NCBI RefSeq assembly: GCF_001861355.1
Contig: NZ_MASN01000037.1
Coordinates: 62,001-126,000, forward strand
DNA length: 64,000 nt
Source: Natrialba sp. SSL1
GTDB taxonomy: Archaea > Halobacteriota > Halobacteria > Halobacteriales > Natrialbaceae
Reading direction: 5' to 3'
Both the position numbers and the translations under genes were made by a program. Under the pieces are notes generated by a model that had not been told where the DNA came from, did not search any database, and worked only from the letters and a program-made list of their open reading frames with translations. Positions 8,315 to 16,224 of the stretch are shown one piece after another. Every line of letters begins with the position of its first letter. Position 1 is the stretch's first letter.

Positions 8315-9196
8315 TCAGCTGGTTCGATCCGAGAGCGACAGTTCCGTTGGATCGATCTGGGTTGCCGACTCCCCTGCCGTTGCGTCCGAGATCGTGTACA
8401 GGGTGGCGTGTTCGTCCATCTCGATCTGTTCTCGTACATCGCCTTCGTTCCCGTCTTCACCTCTGTTTCCGTCTTCACCTCTGTTTCCGTCTTCACCTCT
8501 GTCTCCGTCTTCGCCTTCGTCTCCGTCGGTGTCGGTGTCGGCGGCCCCCTCCAGCACTGTCACTGCTCCCACGAGCAGCGGCGCGAACACACCTGCTACC
8601 GTAACTTCGACATCCGAGAGCGACTCTCGAACCACAACGCGGTCACCCGCCTCAATCTCGTACTCGTCGATCAGATTCCGGGCGGACTCGAGTGCCCGTG
8701 CGTGCGAGACGGTGTGGCTCCCGTCGGTGAGCAGGCCGGTCTCGGGTGAAAGCGACTGCGGCGGGAACGAGGGGTTCTCACTCCAGAGGCCGGCGTCGAA
8801 GTGCTTGATCCCCGGCGTCTCCGGCTTCTCACCGTAGCCGAGCATGCTGGTTCCACGGGGAAGCTCGTAGCGATCGGACTCGAGTTCGTCGACGGGTGCG
8901 ACGATCGCCTGCAGGTTGGTCTCGTCGGCAAGATCCGCTGGCGGGTTTGGGCGGGTTGTGGCCCCGAGGAGTGTCGCGCCGAAGCAGGCGAGCAGGGCTA
9001 CCGGGCCGTTGCCGGCGACACCGACGGTGACACCCTCGCGGACGCCGGCGTGACGCAGGAAGTTGCCGGCCTTCCAGGCCGAGGTACAGAGCCAGTGGGC
9101 GTCGTAGTCCCGGCCCGTCGCGTCGACGAGGACGGTCCGTTCGTCGCGGCGCTCCCGGGTGAACAGTTCGTCGACGGTGGCGACGTGCGCGGTCAT
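8315..9196 (-). CDS. Truncated AMP-binding (acyl-CoA synthetase-like) protein
   Basis: 293 aa from the ATG at 9196 (MTAHVATVDELFTRERRD). The N-terminal part resembles the start of adenylate-forming enzymes (VLVDATGRDYDAHWL, VGVAGNGPVALLACFGATLLGA, an acyl-CoA synthetase first subdomain), but the ATP-binding P-loop and the C-terminal lid are absent; length is about half of the family. A repeat tract encoding Arg-Gly-Glu-Asp-Gly-Asn units lies at 8443-8514. It may be non-catalytic or a shortened haloarchaeal subfamily; sequence shows no frameshift. Confidence 0.65.
   Translation of the reverse strand: MTAHVATVDELFTRERRDERTVLVDATGRDYDAHWLCTSAWKAGNFLRHAGVREGVTVGVAGNGPVALLACFGATLLGATTRPNPPADLADETNLQAIVAPVDELESDRYELPRGTSMLGYGEKPETPGIKHFDAGLWSENPSFPPQSLSPETGLLTDGSHTVSHARALESARNLIDEYEIEAGDRVVVRESLSDVEVTVAGVFAPLLVGAVTVLEGAADTDTDGDEGEDGDRGEDGNRGEDGNRGEDGNEGDVREQIEMDEHATLYTISDATAGESATQIDPTELSLSDRTS
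8443..8514. repeat. 18-bp coding minisatellite, about four units
   Basis: Four head-to-tail units of 18 bp; two are identical at 8461-8478 and 8479-8496 (ctctgtttccgtcttcac), flanked by one-to-few-mismatch units on both sides. They encode six-residue Gly-Glu-Asp-Gly-Asn-Arg repeats in the AMP-binding-like protein on the minus strand, so copy number can change without breaking the frame. Confidence 0.85.
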
Positions 9197-9265
9197 ACTG
9201 GTTCCTGTGTGCCGCGGTGAAAAAAGCGCGCTGAAACGGACGGCTGGCGTGACAGGCGTAAAGTA

Positions 9266-9595
9266 CCACGGGTCAGGTGACCCGTGGCGTTCCCAGAGGC
9301 GCGTCACGCCCAGAACCGGGCGGTAAAGCGTGTGAATCTTTAATTCCCTTCGCGCTCCCGTTCGGTCGCGTGGAACCAGTAACACCCAAACACGCCGTTC
9401 GTGTCCGTGAAGGTCAGCCACTTTACGATGGCTCGACACCACCAGTCTCACCACGTCTTACCATGTTTCAGTGCGTGGGTTTTGAGAGGTTGTTAACGGT
9501 GAGTTCCAATATAATTCAATTATCTCATCCGTAATAAAACCGCAGATTATGACGAGGGGCGTACGCGATTCACCCACGGGTCAGGTAACCCGTGG
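9266..9595. mobile_element. Palindrome-bounded element, probable IS200/IS605-type remnant (MITE/PATE)
   Basis: Two almost identical imperfect palindromes bound a 330-bp noncoding segment: 9266-9287 (ccacgggtca / tgacccgtgg around gg) and 9574-9595 (ccacgggt / acccgtgg arms). They are in the same orientation, with no evident flanking target duplication. Elements of the IS200/IS605 group carry subterminal hairpins at both ends, lack terminal inverted repeats and make no target duplication. Inside, a further hairpin (cgccc/gggcg) sits at about 9313-9328, and no open frame of useful length is present. The right edge is 17 bp downstream of the dnaJ stop. No transposase remains, so the family is an inference. 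Confidence 0.45.
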
Positions 9596-9612
9596 AACTC
9601 TCGCTGTACTCT

Positions 9613-10788
9613 TTAGAACGCCCGCTTGATCTTCTCGAAGAAGCCCTCGTTGATGTCGATCTCGTCGCCGCCGGCCTCGGCGAACGCCTCGAGCGCCTCG
9701 CGCTGTTCTTCGTTGAGCGAATCGGGGGTGACGACCTGGACCTTCACGAAGAGGTCTCCCTGCCCTCGGCCGCGCAGACGGGGCATCCCCTTGCCCCGGA
9801 TACGGAAGGTTTCGCCGCTCTGAGTCGCTCGCGGGATGTCGAACTCGACGGCCCCGTCGAGCGTCGGCACTTCGACGGTGTCGCCGAAGGTCGCCTGCGG
9901 GAACGAGATCGGTAGCCGGTAGCGCAGGTCGTCGCCGTCGCGTTCGAACTCCTCGTGTTCGCGGATCGCGATGTCAATCAGCAGGTCACCGTGACGACCG
10001 CCGTCCGGGCTGGGTGCACCCTCGCCTTCCATCCGGAGGGTTTGGCCCTCCTGAATGCCCGCTGGCACCTCGACGGTGAGCGTCGCCTCGTTACGGACGT
10101 AGCCCTCGCCGCGACAGGAACTACAGGTTTCGGAGTAGAGCGTTCCCTCGCCCTCACACTGCGGGCACGTCGTCGTCTGCTGGACGCGACCGAGCGGCGT
10201 CTGCTGGACCTGGGTCACCTGGCCTCGGCCCTGACACTCCGAACAGGTCCGGGAGTCGGCGTCGGGCGGGTGACCCTCGCCGCCGCAGTCGTCACACTCC
10301 TCGGGACGCTCGACGGTGAACTGTTTCTCGACGCCCTCGAAGGCTTCGTCGAGATCGATCTCGAGTTCCGTGCGCAGGTCGCGGCCCTTCTGTGGTCGGC
10401 GACGACCACGGCCGCGGCCGCCGCCACCGCCGAAAACCTGCTCGAAGATATCGCCGAGGCCGCCACCACCCATGCCGCCACCCATTCCGCCGAATGGGTC
10501 GCCGCCCATGCCACCCATCCCACCGCCCATGCCGCCCTCGCTGGCGTCGTAGCCGTGCTTTTCGGCCTGCTCGTAGCGGTCGTGGCCCATGCGGTCGTAG
10601 GCCTCGCGCTTGTCCTCGTCGGTGAGCACCTGCTTTGCCTTCTGGATCCGCTTGAACTTCTCCTCGGCGTCCGGGTCATCGCTGACGTCCGGATGGTACT
10701 CCGTGGCCTTCTTCCGGTACGCCTGTTTGATCTCCTCGGCGGACGCATCGCGGCTCACGCCGAGTGCGTCGTAGAAGTCCTCGCTCAT
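9613..10788 (-). CDS. dnaJ: Chaperone DnaJ
   Basis: 391 aa. J domain at residues 1-70 with the HPD triad at 32-34, which stimulates the ATPase of DnaK; a Gly/Met-rich linker (about 80-115); a zinc-binding domain with four C-x2-C-x-G-x-G repeats (CDDCGGEG, CSECQGRG, CPQCEGEG, CSSCRGEG); then two beta-barrel substrate-binding domains. Full-length type I DnaJ. It follows dnaK on the same strand but is separated by 284 bp containing terminator-like signals, so it may have its own promoter. Confidence 0.97.
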   Translation of the reverse strand: MSEDFYDALGVSRDASAEEIKQAYRKKATEYHPDVSDDPDAEEKFKRIQKAKQVLTDEDKREAYDRMGHDRYEQAEKHGYDASEGGMGGGMGGMGGDPFGGMGGGMGGGGLGDIFEQVFGGGGGRGRGRRRPQKGRDLRTELEIDLDEAFEGVEKQFTVERPEECDDCGGEGHPPDADSRTCSECQGRGQVTQVQQTPLGRVQQTTTCPQCEGEGTLYSETCSSCRGEGYVRNEATLTVEVPAGIQEGQTLRMEGEGAPSPDGGRHGDLLIDIAIREHEEFERDGDDLRYRLPISFPQATFGDTVEVPTLDGAVEFDIPRATQSGETFRIRGKGMPRLRGRGQGDLFVKVQVVTPDSLNEEQREALEAFAEAGGDEIDINEGFFEKIKRAF

Positions 10789-10942
10789 TCGTTGTCGAAC
10801 CGATACTCGGTTGAGACACTTGAAACGACCGTTCCCGCGGCACGGTGCTGATGAGAGGGACCGCTCGTGATCACAGTGGTTACAGCACAGGTGTGGGTGC
10901 CACCAGGTGCTGGTCGTTGGGAGACAGCAGTGATTCTCCGCC

Positions 10943-10965
10943 GGCTAAAAACAAAAAACAGCCGT
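10943..10965 (-). terminator. Oligo-T tract after dnaK within a short stem
   Basis: Read on the minus strand, cggct and agccg arms enclose a T-rich stretch (gttttttgttttt), which is the type of oligo-T signal that terminates archaeal RNA polymerase. It lies about 110 nt past the dnaK stop and 160 nt before the dnaJ start. Confidence 0.5.
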
Positions 10966-11033
10966 CACTCGAGTGGCCGGCTGCTCGAGACACACTCGAG
11001 TACGACACGGATCGCTGTTCACTCCCGTGTTCC

Positions 11034-11056
11034 CGCGCTGCTAAGTCAGCAGCGCG
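11034..11056 (-). terminator. Perfect 9-bp hairpin directly after dnaK
   Basis: Arms cgcgctgct and agcagcgcg pair perfectly around the loop aagtc, 16 nt beyond the dnaK stop codon. It has no T-run of its own, so it may protect the dnaK 3' end or attenuate read-through into dnaJ rather than terminate alone. Confidence 0.45.
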
Positions 11057-11072
11057 AGCAGCGGTTGGGGGA

Positions 11073-13028
11073 TTACTGCTCGTCGTCTTCCTCGTCGACG
11101 TCGAAGTCGACGTCCTCGAAGTCGGCGTCGACGAACTCCTCGTCGTCGCCGCCGGCTGCGCCGCTTGGGCCTGGGTTCGGGCCGCCGCCCATACCGCCCA
11201 TGTCGCCCATGCCGGCGCCGGCTGCGCCCGCTCCTGCACCTGCGCCGCCTGCTGCACCAGCACCGCCAGCGCCCGCTGCACCGGCGTCCTGGTACATCTG
11301 CTTGCCAATTTCCTGCAGTTCGGTGCTCAGGTGCTCGGTCGCGGCCTCGATATCCTCAGCGGTCGCCTCGCCGTCGTCGATGGTGGCCTCGAGGTCCTCG
11401 ATGGCGGTCTCGATGTCACCGCGAAGGGCGTCATCGACTGCCTCCTCGTTCTCCTCGAGGAGGGTCTCGGCGCGCTGAATCGTGGCTTCCGCGGTGTTGC
11501 GGGCTTCGATTCGCTGGCGCTTTTTCTCGTCCTCTTCGGCGTGCTTCTCGGCTTCCTGCTGCATCTCGTCGATCTCGGCGTCGGAGAGGCCAGCGCCGCC
11601 CTCGATGGTGATCTCCTCGGACTCGCCGCTGCCCTTGTCCTCGGCAGAGACGTTGACGATACCGTTCTCGTCGATCGAGAAGGTGACTTCGATCTGTGGG
11701 GTGCCCGCGGGTGCCGGCGGGATGCCGGTCAGGTGGAACTCGCCGAGCATCTCGTTCTTCTCGGCGAGTTCGCGCTCACCCTGGAAGACACGGACCTGAA
11801 CCGTCGTCTGGTTGTCCGCGGCGGTGGTGAAGATCTTCGACTCCTCGGTCGGGATCGTCGTGTTCTTCTCGATGAGGCGCTCGAAGAGGCCGCCCTTGAC
11901 CTCGATCCCGAGGCTGAGCGGGGTCACGTCGAGCAGGACGATGTCGTCGACCTCGCCGCCGAGGACGCCGCCCTGAATCGCCGCGCCGAGTGCGACGGCT
12001 TCGTCGGGGTTGACGTTCTTCTGGGGTTCCTTGCCGGTGAGTTCCTCGACCTTCTCGCCGACCTGTGGCATGCGGGTCGAACCGCCGACGAGGAGCACTT
12101 CGTCGATGTCGTCCTTGCTGTAGCCGGCGTCTTCGAGCGCTTGCTCGGTCGGCTCGACGGTGCGGTCGATCAGGTCCTGCGTGAGCGATTCAAATTTCGC
12201 ACGCGTGAGAGATTCTTCGAGGTGGATCGGGCCGTCGTCGGTGGCCGTGATGAACGGCAGGTTGATCTCCGTCTCTTTCCGGCTGCTGAGTTCGATCTTG
12301 GCCTCCTCGGCGGCGTCCTTGAGCCGCTGGAGGGCCTGACGGTCCTCGCGGAGGTCAATGCCGTGGTCGGCCTCGAACTCCTCGGCGAGGAAGTCGATGA
12401 TGGCCTCGTCCCAGTCGTCACCACCGAGGTCGTTGTCCCCGTTGGTCGCGACGACCTCGTAGACACCGCCGCCGAGGTCGAGGATGGACACGTCGAAGGT
12501 ACCGCCCCCAAGGTCGTAGACGAGGACGGTCTGGTCGGAGTCGTCGTCGAGCCCGTAGGCCATCGAGGCGGCCGTCGGCTCGTTGATGATGCGCTCGACT
12601 TCGAAGCCGGCGATTTCGCCGGCGTCCTTGGTCGCCTGGCGCTGTCGGTCCGAGAAGTACGCGGGGACGGTGATGACGGCCTTCTCTACTTCGTCGCCGA
12701 GGTACTCTTCCGCGTCGCGCTTGATCTTCTGGAGGATCATCGCGGAGATTTCCTCGGGCGTGTACTCTTCGCCCTCGATATCGACGGTGTAGTCGTCGTC
12801 GCCGATGTGGCGCTTGATGGAAGCGATCGTCTTTTCGGGGTTCTGGATCGCCTGGTTCTTCGCGGGTTTGCCGACGAGCCGCTCGTCGTCGTCGGTGAAC
12901 GCGACGACGGAGGGCGTCGTCCGTTCGCCTTCGGCGTTGACGATAATCTCCGGATCGCCGCCTTCCATGACGGCGAACGCGCTGTTCGTCGTACCGAGGT
13001 CGATTCCGAGAATCTTGTTGCTCGCCAT
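11073..13028 (-). CDS. dnaK: Chaperone DnaK (Hsp70)
   Basis: 651 aa from the ATG at 13028 ([16 protein letters not shown]), the canonical N-terminus; a longer frame begins at 13049. The nucleotide-binding domain has the phosphate loop [25 protein letters not shown] and [12 protein letters not shown]. The substrate-binding domain begins around [15 protein letters not shown] helical lid and a Gly/Ala-rich stretch follow, ending in a very acidic DEEDDEQ tail. The usual haloarchaeal neighbour grpE is not adjacent. A TATA-like element precedes the start. Confidence 0.98.
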   Translation of the reverse strand: MASNKILGIDLGTTNSAFAVMEGGDPEIIVNAEGERTTPSVVAFTDDDERLVGKPAKNQAIQNPEKTIASIKRHIGDDDYTVDIEGEEYTPEEISAMILQKIKRDAEEYLGDEVEKAVITVPAYFSDRQRQATKDAGEIAGFEVERIINEPTAASMAYGLDDDSDQTVLVYDLGGGTFDVSILDLGGGVYEVVATNGDNDLGGDDWDEAIIDFLAEEFEADHGIDLREDRQALQRLKDAAEEAKIELSSRKETEINLPFITATDDGPIHLEESLTRAKFESLTQDLIDRTVEPTEQALEDAGYSKDDIDEVLLVGGSTRMPQVGEKVEELTGKEPQKNVNPDEAVALGAAIQGGVLGGEVDDIVLLDVTPLSLGIEVKGGLFERLIEKNTTIPTEESKIFTTAADNQTTVQVRVFQGERELAEKNEMLGEFHLTGIPPAPAGTPQIEVTFSIDENGIVNVSAEDKGSGESEEITIEGGAGLSDAEIDEMQQEAEKHAEEDEKKRQRIEARNTAEATIQRAETLLEENEEAVDDALRGDIETAIEDLEATIDDGEATAEDIEAATEHLSTELQEIGKQMYQDAGAAGAGGAGAAGGAGAGAGAAGAGMGDMGGMGGGPNPGPSGAAGGDDEEFVDADFEDVDFDVDEEDDEQ

Positions 13029-13052
13029 TGTGGAGGGTATTGTGCGCACTTT

Positions 13053-13064
13053 GTTTTAAGCGTT
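13053..13064 (-). promoter_or_regulatory. dnaK promoter (TATA box)
   Basis: On the minus strand aacgcttaaaac is centred about 30 nt upstream of the dnaK ATG (13028), the expected spacing for a leaderless or short-leader archaeal transcript. It supports the chosen start codon. Confidence 0.6.
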
Positions 13065-13189
13065 ACTAGCCAGCGTCACGAGTCGAATAAAATTCTAGAT
13101 GGGCGGCTGTCACTGTGGAGTCGGGCGATTTTGTACAACAATCCGGTCGAATCGGCTCGATTGAGTCGGTGGGCACGACTGCACAGTCG

Positions 13190-14386
13190 CTACGGAGCAA
13201 GAATCTGAAGCCCCTCTCCGCGAGCCAGAAGCAAAGCGGACCCGGCGCTGGCAAACGGTGCAGGCGAACTCGGGTAGAAGTCGATCGTCCACCGCTGCTC
13301 GCCGGTGGCGGTGTCGACTCCGTGGATGTTGAGGTCGGGTCCAGCGTACCAGACCGTCTCGCCGACGACGATCGGACTTCGTTCGGCCCAGCCGTCCGCG
13401 TTGAAATCGATATCCGAGCCGTACGTCCACCGGGTATCCAGTTCGGTGTCGAGACAGTGGAGGACGCCGCTCGCGTCGACAGCGTATATTTTATCTTCGG
13501 CGTACGCGAGTGCGTGTTCGATCGGTTCGTCGAAGCGGTGGCTGTCGATGGTGTCTCCATCTGCTGGATCAAGCCGTTCGATGACTCCCTGTTCGTCGGC
13601 CGCCCCGCTCACGAGGATGCCGTCGCCGATTACCGGTGGGCCGGACGGTGACATGTCGGTCTCCGCCGACCAGCGCTCATCGCCCGTTTCGAGCTCGAAT
13701 CCCGAACACTGTCCATGCAGATCGACGTGAACACATAGCTCGTCCGTACAGGCTGGTTGGACGGGCGAAACGTCTACATCGTGGATGTTCCACTCTGTCT
13801 CGCCAGTTACCGCGTTCGTCGCGACCACCTGTCCGGTGCCGGACTCCTGGCCAGTGAGTACGAGCCCATCAGCGTACACCGGCGGTGTCGAGACTGGCAG
13901 CCCGTCCGCTTCCCACTGTGTTCCGTCGTCGTCCAGCGGCCGCCGGTACAGTTCGTTGCCTGCAGTTACGAAGATTGCCTCACTCGAGGCTGTGATGTGT
14001 TTCAGTAGGTGCTGCGGGGAGTCAATGGAGCGCGTCCACACCTCCTCGAACGTCTCGAGGTCGAAGCCGACGATGCCCCCTGCTTCGTTGTCGACGAAAA
14101 TGGCGACACCATCGACCGTAAGAATCGGGCCGAGAAAATCCGGGCCATCCGCGTGATGATCGATTTCTCGGCGGACCTGTGGTCGATCGGTAATATCGCC
14201 CTCCTCGACGTACGCCCGATTCTGTGCATCCCGTCTGGGCTGTGTCCAGTCTGTGAGTTCGCCGGACTCGAGTGCAACGCCTTCCAGTTCGGTTTCGCCG
14301 TCACTGTTGCTGGGGGCACGTAGGTAAGAGCTACAGCCGCCAACCAGTGTCGCGCCGGCTGTTGCGAGGACCAATCGCCGTTTCAT
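13190..14386 (-). CDS. PQQ-like beta-propeller lipoprotein (BamB-type repeats)
   Basis: 398 aa. MKRRLVLATAGATLVGGCSS is a signal peptide with lipobox (LVGGC). The rest consists of Trp-containing repeats of PQQ/YVTN type (GGIVGFDLETFEEVWTR, VVATNAVTGETEWNI, CSGFELETGDERWSAE, IHGVDTATGEQRWTID), making an extracellular 7-8-blade propeller. Such haloarchaeal proteins are thought to bind proteins or cofactors at the cell surface; no enzymatic residues are visible. Confidence 0.85.
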   Translation of the reverse strand: MKRRLVLATAGATLVGGCSSYLRAPSNSDGETELEGVALESGELTDWTQPRRDAQNRAYVEEGDITDRPQVRREIDHHADGPDFLGPILTVDGVAIFVDNEAGGIVGFDLETFEEVWTRSIDSPQHLLKHITASSEAIFVTAGNELYRRPLDDDGTQWEADGLPVSTPPVYADGLVLTGQESGTGQVVATNAVTGETEWNIHDVDVSPVQPACTDELCVHVDLHGQCSGFELETGDERWSAETDMSPSGPPVIGDGILVSGAADEQGVIERLDPADGDTIDSHRFDEPIEHALAYAEDKIYAVDASGVLHCLDTELDTRWTYGSDIDFNADGWAERSPIVVGETVWYAGPDLNIHGVDTATGEQRWTIDFYPSSPAPFASAGSALLLARGEGLQILAP

Positions 14387-14452
14387 AGCCCTGTATTCTT
14401 CCCGACTATGGATATGTTTTACCGATATATTGAACGAATATAGGGGTGTTCG

Positions 14453-14640
14453 AATTGTTGACTACCGCTATTTCTGTGGCCTCGTCGATAGATATAAGTT
14501 ATCACCAGTCAACAATTAGAACGGAAGCCATCACTGGACGCGAAAGTGTCCCGGGTGCTAGAGACACCCGAAACGTGGCTTCCAAGCCGATGAGGCTTTG
14601 CAGCCATGATTGCGTACATTCTCACGGGATATAAACATCC
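14453..14640. other. Structured noncoding segment with an 11-bp inverted repeat and serial hairpins
   Basis: A perfect 11-bp inverted repeat (aattgttgact at 14453-14463 and agtcaacaatt at 14507-14517) encloses 43 bp. Directly after it are short stems: cgggtg/cacccg (about 14552-14570), ggctt/aagcc (14577-14588), ggct/agcc (14594-14605) and cggga/tcccg (14623-14641). Together they fill the 335-bp gap between the propeller lipoprotein and the next gene. It could be an untranslated leader, a noncoding RNA or the end of a degraded mobile element; the sequence does not decide. Confidence 0.4.
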
Positions 14641-14721
14641 CGCACGACTGACGCATTGCCCAATACAACCAGCAGCAGCGCTCTCCTGCCGAGCCACGAA
14701 CTCGCGGCGGTGCCACCCCGC

Positions 14722-15000
14722 ATGAGCCACGACAGTGATCCAGAGCCAGCGTCTGCGACTGGTTCCACTGGCGACCCCGCACTCGAGTTAACCCCGTGCC
14801 CGCGCTGTGACACCCCGGTCACCCGCACCACCGTCATCGGCCCCACCGACGCTATCGCCGGCCCCTGTGGGTGTCGCGTCGCACCTGGGATTACCAAGCG
14901 GGACCGAGATCACAACCACGGCCCAGGTCGCGACCGTGAGCACGAGTACGAACACAGACATGAGCACGACACCAGCGACAGCGGGGATACCAGCACCTGA
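14722..15000 (+). CDS. Small Cys-rich (zinc-binding) haloarchaeal protein
   Basis: 92 aa from ATG 14722 (MSHDSDPEP). The conserved core has CPRCDTPVTRTTVIGPTDA followed by GPCGC, a C-x2-C...C-x-C zinc-finger arrangement, then a His/Asp/Glu-rich low-complexity tail that could also bind metal. An upstream in-frame ATG at 14656 is less likely because the residues between lack an acidic or conserved look. Function unknown. Confidence 0.6.
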   Translation: MSHDSDPEPASATGSTGDPALELTPCPRCDTPVTRTTVIGPTDAIAGPCGCRVAPGITKRDRDHNHGPGRDREHEYEHRHEHDTSDSGDTST

Positions 15001-15070
15001 CTGGGGCAACAGGAGAGTGAGTGAGTCACACACCGAACTGTTTTTGACAACTCGAACACACGGTTAGTGC

Positions 15071-15634
15071 ATGTCAGAAGGGTCCGCGGCAGAGCGTATC
15101 AAGGAGCGTCGACGGAACGCGATCGATCCCGAAGCGTTTCTCCTCGAGATCGACGCGATCGAACCGACCGACGAGGAGGAAGGACTCCAGTTTACACCTT
15201 CGTTCACCGACCGCGTCGAGAAGTATCTCGAGGAGCTCCAGACCGACGGTGTCGAACCAACCGATATCGGTGCCATCTTCGCTGTTTCAGACGATAACGT
15301 TTCCAAAGCCGACCGCTCGTACCCCGCCTACAAGACAGGCAGCACCGTCCGAAGCTGGCCCTCCGAGGGGGCAGTCCAGCTCGACGTCGCCGTTGACAAG
15401 AGCATCCGTGAGGTGACCGACGAGTGGGACGCTGTTCCCTCCAGACAGCGCTACCGTATCCTCCAATCGCTTCGGTCCTTCCAGGAGGCGTGTCTGTTCT
15501 GTTCGGGAGCGATTTCGATCAGCGACCAGACGGTCGAGTCATGCTGTAGCAACGTCGAAGTCGTAACGGTCTCGTGTACCGACTGTGAGCGACGATTCCT
15601 GGAGTTCACGCCGGACTCGGTTCCGGGGATGTGA
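15071..15634 (+). CDS. Conserved haloarchaeal protein with C-terminal zinc-ribbon-like Cys pairs
   Basis: 187 aa, acidic, soluble. The C-terminal third has CLFCSG and VSCTDCERRF (two C-x2-C pairs about 35 residues apart, plus a CC between them), suggesting a zinc ribbon. The N-terminal half is helical and charged. It lies 70 bp downstream of the previous small gene on the same strand. No known function. Confidence 0.72.
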   Translation: MSEGSAAERIKERRRNAIDPEAFLLEIDAIEPTDEEEGLQFTPSFTDRVEKYLEELQTDGVEPTDIGAIFAVSDDNVSKADRSYPAYKTGSTVRSWPSEGAVQLDVAVDKSIREVTDEWDAVPSRQRYRILQSLRSFQEACLFCSGAISISDQTVESCCSNVEVVTVSCTDCERRFLEFTPDSVPGM

Positions 15635-15744
15635 CTGTGACTCGTTGGTGTGACAGTTATCGGGTGGCCAGGGACCCAGACATCCAGACTCCCAGACTCC
15701 CAGGTGAACAACACTCTTGTCGATTCAACCACAATTCGTGAGCA

Positions 15745-16206
15745 ATGGCGTTTCCTGGGCCGATCGACCGTCTTCACCAACCCGAGTACACCGGCGAAAA
15801 CCGCTGTCTCCCGTGTACTGCCGTCAACATCGTCCTCGCAGTTCTTCTCAGCGCCGCAGCGGCCACACTGGCCTGGGTCGGGACAGGACCGGTTGTCGCA
15901 CTGGCTGTTGGGGCCATCGTCTTCTGGTGTGCTGTCAGTCTGATTGCCGTCCGCGGCTACCTCGTTCCGGGGACGCCCGAACTCACGAACCGATACCTCC
16001 CGGATCGGCTTCGACGGCGGTTCCACGACCGCGAGCCAGGAGTCGACGACGGTGCGGATCTCGACCTGGCGATGAAAGGAATCGCGGCCAACCCACCGCA
16101 AACTGAAGCACGCAGCGACGGTGACGACGCCGAAACAGCGACCGAAACTGAAACTGAAACGAACCAGTCACCTTCGAACGCAAACACCACCAAAACTGAC
16201 GGCTGA
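15745..16206 (+). CDS. Small membrane protein, haloarchaeal conserved
   Basis: 153 aa. An N-terminal segment with RCLPCTAVN (C-x2-C) leads into two transmembrane helices (about residues 27-45 and 50-68), then a cytosolic-type region with RYLPDRLRRRFHD and an acidic Thr/Glu-rich tail. The Cys pair next to the first helix could bind metal or form a disulfide. It converges with the ABC transporter operon, 18 bp apart. Confidence 0.75.
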   Translation: MAFPGPIDRLHQPEYTGENRCLPCTAVNIVLAVLLSAAAATLAWVGTGPVVALAVGAIVFWCAVSLIAVRGYLVPGTPELTNRYLPDRLRRRFHDREPGVDDGADLDLAMKGIAANPPQTEARSDGDDAETATETETETNQSPSNANTTKTDG

Positions 16207-16224
16207 AGATCGGAGTGTGGGAGA

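Noticed and set aside
10845-13208. A 787-codon open frame on the plus strand across dnaK
   Set aside because: It is antisense to dnaK, a perfectly conserved chaperone; long antisense frames are common in GC-rich haloarchaeal genes because of third-position GC.
13110-13430. Open frame between dnaK and the propeller lipoprotein
   Set aside because: Basic composition, overlaps the end of the lipoprotein gene in another frame and has no start signals.
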